Assembly: GCA_037127255.1 (NCBI GenBank)
Contig: JBANSL010000004.1
Span: 15,383,967-15,447,966, forward strand
Reading direction: 5' to 3'
Length of the DNA stretch: 64,000 nt
DNA from: Persicaria tinctoria
Lineage: Eukaryota; Streptophyta; Magnoliopsida; Caryophyllales; Polygonaceae
Shown one piece after another: positions 11,559 to 21,229 of the stretch (position 1 is its first letter; each line of letters begins with the position of its first letter). The notes under the pieces were generated by a model, which worked only from the letters and a program-made list of their open reading frames with translations, made no database searches and had not been told where the DNA came from. The position numbers and the translations under genes were made by a program.

Positions 11559-11939
11559 ATGGCCAGGAAGAAAGGTAAGGGGAAGGGTTCCACGACGGGG
11601 ATAGATTTTGAGTCGAAGAAAACTCTGGAGAAGGAACTTCATGGGAGCTTGTTCAACTCGGGTGGAAGCAGAAAGAAAGAGCCAAATCTGGAAGATGAGG
11701 GTGCTGGATCTGGATTCGGGGGATCCGATTCTTCTCAGGCGGGTCAAGGTGGGGGGAGAGCTGGGAGCTCGAGCCCTAATTCTCATCCGAAGTCCGACGG
11801 CGCTGGCGGGTTCTCTTCGGGAGCGAATTTGGATCCGCTCGTTCACGAAGGTGGATGCAAGAGGGAGAGGAGGGCCGCCTTCCTTGGAGCCTGGAGAGAT
11901 GGCGTCGGTGTCGTTCGTGGCAAGGGTCCGCTACGGTGA
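11559..11939 (+). pseudogene. Possible L1-type LINE ORF1 N-terminal fragment or captured first exon
   Basis: A GC-rich leader precedes an ATG opening MARKKGKGKGSTTG, a basic start of the kind seen in plant L1 ORF1 proteins, then a Gly/Ser-rich region with no domain. The frame ends without the DUF4283 or zinc-knuckle parts an ORF1 would need. It could equally be a captured host exon. Confidence 0.25.
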
Positions 11940-12190
11940 GAGAGAAAGGATGGGGAATGAGGACGGAGAAAGCCATTGAAGGGCGACTTTGAGAGCTCGG
12001 CGTGAGAAGACGAAGGAGAAGGCGGCGACGGTGTCGAAGGGACGGAGGTGGCGAGAATCGGAGGAGGAGCAGGTGAGGAGGAAGTGTGTAAGCAGGAGGG
12101 ACGGCGGAAACCAACCACTGGAGGTGCTAGGGTTTCGGGGTTGAAGAGGGAAGGAGAAAAGGGATTTCGGGTTGGTCTGGGACACATTTT
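11940..12190 (-). other. Promoter/5' UTR-like fragment
   Basis: Read on minus this is CT-rich with a telo-box-like AAACCCTAGC and an ATG (MAFSVLIPHPFS frame), resembling a plant 5' UTR and first codons. No downstream exon is recognised. It is probably captured sequence. Confidence 0.25.
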
Positions 12191-12499
12191 AGATTTTATA
12201 TATACTTGTTTTAATAAAATCCAAAATTTAAATAAATATGATAAATAGTTTTAATTTAATTTTTCTTATTGTCAATTTCTCCATTATTCACCTAAGTTTT
12301 TTTATAAAAAATTTAATAAGATAATTCTAAATTTTTACACTATAATACAATGAGATTTGATTTTTTTTTTATTGAGTATGTTAGTATTTTCTACTTTTTA
12401 TCGGCCAAAATCTATATTTATCGGCCAAAATCTCAATCTCAATCTCAATCTTGAACTCGATCTCAATATCAATCACAATGAATGTCAATCTCAAAAAAT

Positions 12500-14001
12500 G
12501 AGTTTTCCTCAAAAAATAAGCTTATAGTATTATAATAAGAATATATTACTTAGTATAAGGTTTTATTAATTACTTATATGAGTTTTCCTCAAAACATAAC
12601 CTTATCGTATTATAATAAGAATTTATTACTTCGTATAAGGTTTTATTCGTTACTTACTTGAGTTTTCCTCAAAAAATAACCTTATAGTATTATAATAAGA
12701 ACTTCTCACTTAGTATAAGGTTTTATTGGTTAATTATATGAGTTTTCCTCAAAAAATAACCTTATAGTATTATAATAAGAATTTATTACTTAGTATAAGG
12801 TTTTATTAGTTACTTATATGAGTTTTCCTCAAAACATAACCTTATAGTATTATAATAAGAATTTATTACTTAGTATAAGGTTTTAATAGTTAATTATATG
12901 AGTTTTCCTCAAAACATAACCTTATAGTATTATAATAAGAATTTATTACTTAGTATAAGGTTTTATTACTTACTTATATGAGTTTTCCTCAAAACATAAC
13001 CTTATAGTATTATAATAAGAATTTATTACTTAGTATAAGGTTTTATTAGTTAATTATATGAGTTTTCCTCAAAACATAACCTTATAGTATTATAATAAGA
13101 ATTTATTACTTAGTATAAGGTTTTATTAGTTAATTATATGAGTTTTCCTCAAAACATAACCTTATAGTATTATAATAAGAATTTATTACTTAGTATAAGG
13201 TTTTATTATTTACTTATATGAGTTTTCCTCAAAACATAACCTTATAGTATTATAATAAGAATTTATTACTTAGTATAAGGTTTTATTAGTTACTTATATG
13301 AGTTTTCCTCAAAACATAACCTTATAGTATTATAATAAGAATTTATTACTTAGTATAAGGTTTTATTACTTACTTATATGAGTTTTCCTCAAAACATAAC
13401 CTTATAGTATTATAATAAGAATTTATTACTTAGTATAAGGTTTTATTAGTTAATTATATGAGTTTTCCTCAAAACATAACCTTATAGTATTATAATAAGA
13501 ATTTATTACTTAGTATAAGGTTTTATTAGTTACTTATATAAGTTTTCCTCAAAACATAACCTTATAGTATTTTAATAATAATTTATTACTTAGTATAAGG
13601 TTTTAATAGTTAATTATATGAGTTTTCCTCAAAACATAACCTTATAGTATTATAATAAGAATTTATTACTTAGTATAAGGTTTTATTAGTTACTTATATG
13701 AGTTTTCCTCAAAACATAACCTTATAGTATTTTAACAAGAATTTATTACTTAGTATAAGGTTTTATTAGTTAATTATATGAGTTTTCCTCAAAACATAAC
13801 CTTATAGTATTATAATAAGAATTTATTACTTAGTATAAGGTTTTATTAGTTAATTATATGAGTTTTCCTCAAAACATAACCTTATAGTATTATAATAAGA
13901 ATTTATTACTTAGTATAAGGTTTTATTAGTTAATTATATGAGTTTTCCTCAAAACATAACCTTATAGTATTATAATAAGAATTTATTACTTAGTATAAGG
14001 T
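12500..14001 (+). repeat. 80-bp satellite array, 19 copies
   Basis: AGTTTTCCTCAAAACATAAC recurs every 80 bp from 12500, with the last start at 13940. Copies differ by few substitutions. Each unit carries an imperfect inverted repeat, AACCTTATAGTA then TAGTATAAGGTT, about 45 bp overall, able to form a hairpin. Non-coding; lies inside the CACTA element. Confidence 0.95.
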
Positions 14002-14943
14002 TTATGGTTGTATAAAATATTACCCAATTAATGTAAATTTATGGTTTTAACGTTATAAAAACATTACACAATTAATTTAAAAATTTTAACATTGTAAAGT
14101 ATGGTTTTAAAATTTATAACATTGTAAAGTATGGTTTTAAAACATTATACACATAGCTTAAAAGATTTATTACACAATTAAATAATTTTAAAATTATGGT
14201 TTTAAATTTTTGAATATAACATTGTAAATTATGGTTTTAAAATTTATAAATATAACTTATAAGATTAATATTACATAATTAATTTTAAAAATATACGTAA
14301 AATATATTTTTAATTTATAAGATTTATAAAAAAACAATGGGGTCACTCATTTAAGCGACCAACGTTAAAAAAATGTCGTCACCTAAATAATTGCTATTAT
14401 TTTGTCACTCATTCAGGCGACCAACATAGAGTACACATGTTATCTCCGTCCCCTGAATTTAACTCAAGCGACGAACTTTCAAAATATGTCGTCACCTGAA
14501 TGAGTGACCAACTTTTATCACTCATTCAGGCGACCAACATGGACCACACATGTAATTTCCGTCGCCTGAAGTCAACTCAGGCGACGAACATTGACCTATG
14601 TTCGTCCCCTGAATGGTAGTTCTGACAAAAGTGGATGAGTTCTTTATTTGAGCAACCATATATTCTTCTTTTGTCCGTCGTCTAAATATGTTCGTCGCCT
14701 AAAGTTGATTCAAGCGACGAACTTTGTATATAATTGGTCGCTCAAATGTGATTTGGGTTGGGGGTCAAGCCCTAGACATTCAGGCGACGAACTCTTCTAA
14801 TTTCGTCGCCGGAAGTGAACTCAGGCGACGGAAGCTCATCAGTCCGTCGCCCGAAGTGCAATCTGGCGTAGTGAATTGAGACGAGATTTACCAATATTGT
14901 CTAATTATCGATTGATAGTTAGGAAGAATACCGTATTTAATTA

Positions 14944-15314
14944 GCTATTTGCCTCTTGTAACTCTAAATGGGCGGGATGTGTGTTTCGATCTGATGGGAT
15001 CCTCTCCATTGACTCAGTCTGGAATTTCTGACTTTATGCCTGGTCGTGCTGTTGTTGATGCTGCTCGACGTAAGTGTGTCAAGTATCGAGATTTGTGTAC
15101 GGCGGCGGGTTATGGTTTCCTACCCTTCTCATTCTCTTCATTGAGGGAGTTGGATACAGATGCGGTTGCATTGTTGAAGCGGATTTAGAAATTCTCGGTA
15201 TCTCAGGATGCTAGGGCTCGTGCTGCACGTTATATTTTTACTAGACTTGGCTTTGTTATCGCTAAAGGAGTGGGTGCCCAGATAGTATCTCGGTTGCCCA
15301 CTAATTTCTTGTAA
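14944..15314 (+). pseudogene. C-terminal fragment of a retroelement-type protein, one internal stop
   Basis: The frame reads LTQSGISDFMPGRA, then KYRDLCTAAGYGFLPFSFSSL and ALLKRI, a TAG at 15186, then KFSVSQDARARAA and GVGAQIVSRLPTNFL-stop. This resembles a recurrent plant protein tail usually annotated as reverse-transcriptase related; my memory of the family is not precise. It is followed directly by a TAA-repeat tract, as at a LINE 3' end. It lies in the right arm of the hAT element. Confidence 0.4.
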
Positions 15315-15319
15315 TCTGT

Positions 15320-15325
15320 TTTTAT

Positions 15326-15367
<42 letters not shown>

Positions 15368-15556
15368 TAATAATAATAATCCCACGTTATAATTAAAAAT
15401 AAAATAAAATAATATTACTTATTTTTATTGTTATTATTATAAAATAATTATACTTTACAAGAAAAAAATATAATATGATATAATAATAATATAATAATAA
15501 TAATAATAATTTTATTATAAATTAATATTATTATTAAATTATATTATAATATTATA

Positions 15557-15587
<31 letters not shown>

Positions 15588-15697
15588 AATTGAAAATTAT
15601 TATTATAGTTATAAATAATATTTGCTCAAAATAATAATACTAATAATATATTATTATTATTCTATAATATTATAGTATTATTATTATTATTATAAAA

Positions 15698-15737
<40 letters not shown>
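15320..15737 (+). repeat. TAA/ATT-rich simple-sequence tract
   Basis: Long runs of (TAA)n and (ATT)n with interruptions. They may have expanded from a LINE 3' tail next to the fragment at 14944-15314. Confidence 0.85.
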
Positions 15738-15934
15738 GCGGGACGGGACGGGATTTGCGGGATCCCACCGGGATCGTCCCGCATAATTTTTGCGGGACGG
15801 GATCGGGACGGGATTCGTTATTTTGTCCTAAATCCCACCGGGATCGGGACGGGACCGGGACGGGATCGGGATTTGCGGGATTTGTGCCCACCCCTACTTT
15901 TTAATGTGGCCTACTTTCAATACATTAATCTAAA

Positions 15935-16927
15935 TGATACGGGGTTAGCCGTAGGATGACCCGATATTTGACAATCAAGACTCAAAGATAAGAACGGAAG
16001 CAAAAGACTCAAGAACACCAACACAAGGACTCAATACCGACAAAGGACAAACAAAACGCAGCAACTATGAACTCGACAAAACAGTGAATAAAAGATCGAT
16101 AGAAGGGTGATTCGAACTAAGGTAGAACGAGATAAAGACCCCATACCTCCTAAGAGGGTAGGAACCAAGTATCAACGACTACAAAGCCCGCCTCTACAAC
16201 CTTACACAACCAAGCGGACAACTTGGAGGAACAAGGAGGGGACTTGTGATTGCCAGGATCACCAAACTCTCGCGAGGTTGATAAACTCAAAGTAAACCAA
16301 GCAGGATCAATTACTAATTTGCAATCTATGAGCCACGCTTCGAATCGATTGACTTTGCACTCATGTATTTCACACAAAAAGAGAGACTTTCTTCATCATT
16401 TTCAATGTGAGTTCTACAATGGAAGAAACGGCCTCTTATAATCCTAAGGAGGCTAATTTCTAATAAAAATAATAAATAAAAGGAATTAATTAAAATACCC
16501 CTAAATTACCTAAAATAACTTAAGTAAAGGAGGTCTCTGAAAATAGTAATAAAAAGAGTTCCAACACTTAGAATAAATCTCGTCTAAAACAGTGACAGCT
16601 CAAAGAATGTGATTTTCGGCAAAGCTTTAGGTCGAATCTGGAAAAACCTTCAACAACAAAGTTGTAGATCTCTTCGTCCTCGTTCCGAAAAGATATGGCA
16701 AGATCCAATCCGATAAATACGGACTCCGAACGACCCATTTTACCAAGATGTCGAAAAGCTGTCAAATGTTCTGAACGAACCTAAAACGTCATTTGCACCT
16801 TTGTATCTTCTCCTATGGTGGAGCCTTCTTCTTCCTCTTGAGGATGACAATATTCTCACGAGCTCGAATCATAGGTCCATCCCCAAGTATAGATGTGTCC
16901 GAAGGTATCTTGGATGGTCCCGCATCA
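15935..16927 (-). repeat. 3' LTR of the minus-strand gypsy element
   Basis: 993 bp, clearly homologous to 19189-20163, with a 12-bp insertion relative to it near 16873. The C-terminus of the element's protein frame (16813-16927) lies inside the LTR. Confidence 0.9.
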
Positions 16928-17783
16928 TCCTCCCTTTCTTGAAAAGGATTCGACCTCGAAGCCAAGGTCGCATAAGATTCCCCAAATGCACCCACACGAG
17001 CTCCTGGATCGAATACATTTATCCTGGCTACATCAACTTGCAGACCATTAGAGCTTTCTACAAAACCAAGAATTGAAACTTGATTAGTGCACAATTCATA
17101 GTTCATATCATCTTCAAAATGTTCTAACTCAATACGCACCATAGGTTGTTCAATTATCTCTATGTTTCCATCAATGACTAGAAAGTTTTTATCATTTTTG
17201 AAGGCTGGATTTCCAATTAATTCAAGGCTAGCAATATTAGAACAACCTTCACCATCAATGATCATATGAGAAACATTGCCGTTTTCTAAGCATTTAATAT
17301 GACACAAATCATCTCTTTGATTATCATCACAAGGCATAGGTTGAACACTTAAAACTTTATGAACAATCAAACTTTATGAATAATCAAAGAATCATCATGC
17401 TCATAGTCAATGCAAACATCTTTAGAGGCAAGTAAACTAAGATCTTGATTATTATTAACATGCTCATCATGTTCACCACTAGAATTTTCAGATCCATTTT
17501 TGCCTAGGGGATTAATCATGAAAGTCTTCTTATTTGGGCAATCTTTCATAACATGTCCTCTACCTTGGCATATAAAGCAAAGAATGTACATAGGTTTAAG
17601 AGTAGAAGAGTTAGGATTATTCCCTTTAGGGCCAGTAGATGCCCCAGAAGAATGGCGTGCCTCTACTGCCGTCAATCTTTCATTTATCCGAACCAATTTC
17701 TCATTCATGGCTTCCAACTGTTTGATCATCTCAGCTCTAGTAATCATGTTGTTGCCCTGGTTAGAGATGGCAAATAAAGACAA
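16813..17783 (-). pseudogene. Gypsy gag/pol remnant: zinc knuckle, protease start, pol C-terminus
   Basis: The upstream part (17783-17367) has a coiled segment and a CCHC knuckle CFICQGRGHVMKDC. It stops after IIHKV because a short near-duplicate (ATTCATAAAGTTTGA and GTTCATAAAGTTTTA) shifts the frame. The frame resumes as MIVHKVLSVQPMP, then HMIIDGEGCSNIAS, like the start of plant gypsy aspartic proteases. It then jumps to a sequence ending GPMIRARENI, like the GPITRSRA-type tail of pol. RT, RNase H and integrase are missing, and the tail runs into the 3' LTR. Non-functional. Confidence 0.72.
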
Positions 17784-17969
17784 ACACGAAACTATGTCAA
17801 GATTAGTAAAATATAAACAATCTCACGATGTGTTTCTCTCACACTCTTCTCTCTATTTGGTATGACAAGCTTGTTGGGGCAATCCGCTTTGGGCAAATCA
17901 ACACTCAAGCAAAGACTTAGCAACACAAGGTAAGAGATCAAAAGAATGGGTAAGAAACAACAACCGAAA

Positions 17970-18320
17970 ACTCAACAAGACAAAAGTATCGAGTCGGTAG
18001 GGGGTCGGTATCGAGTCGGTAGGGGGTAGGTATCGAGTCGGTATGTGGGCACTGGACACGACAAGGTCGACATCGACTCACAGACTCGAAATCGACCAAA
18101 TGCAAAACTCGACAGAAGCAGACACTCGAGCAGCACTCGACACGTGCTAAAGACCACTCGACCAGAACTGGAATGGCACTCGACAGTAGGAAAGTGCACT
18201 CGACTGGCACTCTACACGAGCTGGAAGGCACTCGACAGTAGAAAAGTGCACTCGACACTTCACACAAAGCAACTCGACAGGACCCAAAGTACTCGATATG
18301 GGCAACAAGTACTCGACACA
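17970..18320. repeat. TCGA-rich leader of the gypsy element
   Basis: Dense short motifs built on TCGA (ATCGAGTCGGTAGGGGG repeats, ACTCGACA repeats) in the untranslated leader. The same theme appears in the Athila-like elements at 35-44 kb and 56-62 kb. Confidence 0.75.
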
Positions 18321-19188
18321 CAAATAACAAAAGAAAAACAAGGAAAAGAAAAGAAAAACTTGGACTTTTACCTCTTTTTGATTCAAACCCTTAGCAAGGA
18401 CGTTGTAGTTGCAAGGTAGGGCTTAAAAAAAAATTTGTGTTTTGGGAGGTATATGTTTGAGATTTTCAACTAGGGCTATAGGATTTCACCAAAATTGGTC
18501 CTTGAAGGTTCTTGCACTAGATCTCAACAATCATTTTTTTTTGAAGCTACTTTTTCCCTAGTGAATTTTATCCTCCTAGGTCAAAACTTGAATGTTTTTT
18601 TTTTAACTTTTTCGGACAATTTTTTTTTTTTTGACTAATGCAAGAACACTTAACAATGAAATAAAAGGACTCTTGAAAATTTAAACTATGGAAAAATAAA
18701 AATAAAATATATAGCCCTAATGGAATATATACAGGTGATGGTTTGGCTAATATGGTAAGTATATCTATCTAAGTCCTCTTTATAATCTATTATAGATAAT
18801 GTGAATAAATCTATCACAAATTTGATAATTAAATAAGGCAAGTATAGATAAAACAATTAGGCTAAGATAGAAAGCAACTAGGGTTACGAAACCTCTTGTG
18901 TGCTTGGAATGAAAGCTGTCGACTAAGAGGTTCTTTCAACCAATGGTATCGGCTGATCAAGCACAATTCGGCTTCAACAAGGCTGTTGTGGGACACGACT
19001 TAGTACGTGTTTAGGCTAAGTGCAACCACAATCATCACAAACAAAGGTTAATGCAATCAAAAATCAAGAATTCAAGAAGTAAAAAACCAAGAACAAGAAA
19101 GACTCTATTTATTTTTTGTAGTTTTATGTGTTTAGGGAAACAAAAGACACAACTTTTGATGCCGGAAACCAAAGCTCTGATGCCAATT

Positions 19189-20163
19189 TCATACGGGGTT
19201 AGCTGTAGGATGACCCGATCTTCGACAATCAAGACTCAAAGACAAGAACGGAAGCAAAAGACTCAAGAACACCAACACAAGGACTCGATATCGACAAAGG
19301 ACAAACAAAACGCAGCAACTATGAACTCGACAAAACAGTGAATAAAAGACCGATAGAAGGGTGATTCGAACTAAGGTAGAACGAGATAAAGACCCCATAC
19401 CTCCTAAGAGGGTAGGAACCCAGTATCAACGACTACAAAGCCCGCCTCTACAACCTTACACAACCAAGCGGACAACTTGGAAGCACAAGGAGGGGACTTG
19501 TGATTACCAGGATCACCAAGCTCTCGCGAGGTTGATGAACTCAAAGCAAACCAAGCAGGATCAATTACCAATTTGCAATCGATGAGCCACACTTCGAATC
19601 GATTGACTTTGCACTCATGTGTTTCACACAAAAAGAGAAACTTTCTTCATAATTTTCAATGTGAGTTCTACAATGGAAGAATCGGCCTCTTATAAACCTA
19701 AGGAGATTGATTTCTAATAAAAATAATAAATAAAAGGAATTAATTAAAATAACTTTAATTTACCTAAAATAACTTCAGTAAAGGAGGTCTCTAAAAATAG
19801 TAATAAAAAAAGTTCCAACACTTAGAATAAATCCCGTCTATAACAGTGACAGCTCAAAGAATGTGATTTTCGGCCAAGCTCTAGGTCGAATCTGGAAAAA
19901 CCTTCAAGAGAAAAGTTGTAGATCTCTTCGTCCTCGTTCCGACAAGGCATGATACGATCCAATACGATAAATATAGACTCCGAACGACCCATTTTACTGA
20001 GATGTCGAAAAGCTGTCAAATGTTCTGAACGAACCTAAAACGTCATTTGCACATTTGGATCTTCTCCCATGGTGGATCATTCTTCTTCCTATTGAGGATG
20101 ATAATACTCTCACGAGCTCGAATCATAGATGTGTCCGAAGGTGTCTTGAAAGGTCCCGCATCA
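19189..20163 (-). repeat. 5' LTR of the minus-strand gypsy element
   Basis: 975 bp. The primer-binding site for the minus-strand element abuts it at 19174-19185, and the duplicated CTAAA follows it at 20164. Confidence 0.9.
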
Positions 20164-20195
20164 CTAAACGTATTGAAATTATATATAGAAAAATA

Positions 20196-20429
20196 CTCCA
20201 TCCGTCTCAAAATATTTACCATTTTACTTTTAACACGTTTTTTAAGAACGGTAAAAACTATATAAAATATAAATGATTTTATTAATTTTAAAAAATAATT
20301 TCATACTTAATGCAATTGTCTATAAAATTATGAAATTTTTTTATATAAAAAAGTAATATCTTATAGAGTTTTTAGCTTTTTAAAAAACGTGTCAAAAAAT
20401 AAAACGACAAGTATTTTGAGACGGGGTAG
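20196..20429. mobile_element. Stowaway-like MITE
   Basis: About 234 bp, flanked by TA. Left end CTCCATCCGTCTCAAAAT and right end ATTTTGAGACGGGGTAG form an imperfect inverted repeat of the Tc1/mariner-derived Stowaway type. AT-rich, non-coding. A second partial terminus (CTCCATCCATTTTAATTC) lies near 20510. Confidence 0.85.
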
Positions 20430-20964
20430 TACTTTTTAAAAGAAATATTTTTTTGAATTGTCTAATGTGTGTGATGGGCATATATTAAAAAATTATTTAA
20501 ATAATTACTCCATCCATTTTAATTCAAAATTTTATGTTAAAATAGTCGATATATATTTTATTTCTTCTAAACAAAAATAAATAAGAAAAATAGCGATATA
20601 TACCCCAAATGAATATGTTAGCTGCAAATTTATCTTATACCTAAAATTATTGCAAAAATGCCAACAAAATTGCAGATTTGTCCTAAGGGGAAAAAAATCT
20701 GATTTAATAAAAAAAATATAAAATTAATTTTCGAAAAAAGAGGAAAATAAAAGACGAAAGAAGAAATAAAATAAAATACGAAAAAAGAGAGGAAAAACAA
20801 AGTAAAAGGTGAAATGCAGTGAAAAAAGGTCGGGTGTCCCAGGGAAATAGAAATGGTCATGTCCGATATCCAAGCTCTTCTCAAAGGAGTAAATAACGTC
20901 AGTATATCCCATATTCCCCACATTGGTAACCGGGTAGCGGATAAGGTTGCACACCTTTGCTACT
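20430..20964. other. Spacer between MITE and chromovirus
   Basis: AT-rich; a minus frame is open over 20630-20954 but it is low-complexity (Phe/Leu-rich) and I see no gene. Confidence 0.4.
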
Positions 20965-21171
20965 TGTAATGCTTCATAGGATCTCTAGGCCTATAAATGG
21001 ACCTTGTATGTGTGGAGGATGGGTATCTAATGAATTGATATTTTCCCTCCCATTTACTATCATATTTCTCTCTTCTTTCTCATCTCAAATTCTACCTCCT
21101 ACCTACCTCTCTCGGTTGAACAAGGGGTGTGTTCATCACCGGACTCGGTTCTGTGTGGCTTGGCCATAACA
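20965..21171 (+). repeat. 5' LTR of the chromovirus
   Basis: 207 bp with a CCTATAAATGG TATA-like box near 20990, followed by the Met primer-binding site. Confidence 0.92.
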
Positions 21172-21229
21172 TAAGTGGTATCAGAGCCTGCCTTGTCCGG
21201 TGCACCGCTGCATCTACAACTTCGGATCC

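Larger units (their letters stand above)
5744..14873. mobile_element. CACTA (En/Spm-type) transposon, non-autonomous, carrying gene fragments
   Basis: The ends are CACTACGCCAGAT and its exact inverse ATCTGGCGTAGTG, flanked by a 3-bp duplication AAT (5741-5743 and 14874-14876), the hallmark of CACTA elements. Subterminal regions (about 5750-6140 and 14340-14873) are packed with both orientations of CAGGCGACGAA / TTCGTCGCCTG, the usual clustered transposase-binding type repeats. I see no intact transposase. The interior holds an HMG-box fragment, a nested LTR element, other possible captured pieces and an 80-bp satellite array. Confidence 0.92.
4209..15896. mobile_element. hAT-like DNA transposon, non-autonomous, carrying nested insertions
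   Basis: Both ends carry the perfect 13-bp inverted repeat TAGGGGTGGGCAC, a typical plant hAT terminus. They are flanked by a perfect 8-bp target duplication CTTTTTAA (4201-4208 and 15897-15904), as expected for hAT. GGGACGGG-type subterminal repeats lie next to each end, at about 4217-4360 and 15738-15880, with the G-rich strand on plus at both. Without the CACTA insertion the element is about 2.55 kb and has no hAT transposase. Its left arm holds a five-copy tandem repeat and its right arm an RT-like fragment plus a TAA-rich tract. Confidence 0.88.
15935..20163 (-). mobile_element. Ty3/gypsy LTR retrotransposon, deletion derivative, minus strand
   Basis: LTRs lie at 15935-16927 (3') and 19189-20163 (5'). 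The left copy is bounded by TGATACGGGG and GTCCCGCATCA; the right copy has TC for TG at one end. A perfect 5-bp duplication CTAAA flanks the element (15930-15934 and 20164-20168). On minus, the primer-binding site TGGCATCAGAGC (19174-19185) sits next to the 5' LTR, one base off the initiator-Met site TGGTATCAGAGC. The 2.26-kb interior has a gag zinc knuckle and protease-start remnant but no RT, RNase H or integrase. Confidence 0.92.

Noticed and set aside
12500..14001. Regular 80-bp repeats resembling a CRISPR array
   Set aside because: The whole unit repeats without variable spacers and it lies inside a plant CACTA transposon.
17938..18419. Open frames on both strands in the gypsy leader
   Set aside because: Produced by TCGA-rich low-complexity sequence; no protein family features.
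20630..20954. Minus frames rich in Phe, Leu and Ser
   Set aside because: AT-rich spacer translation with hydrophobic low complexity; no evidence of a membrane protein gene.
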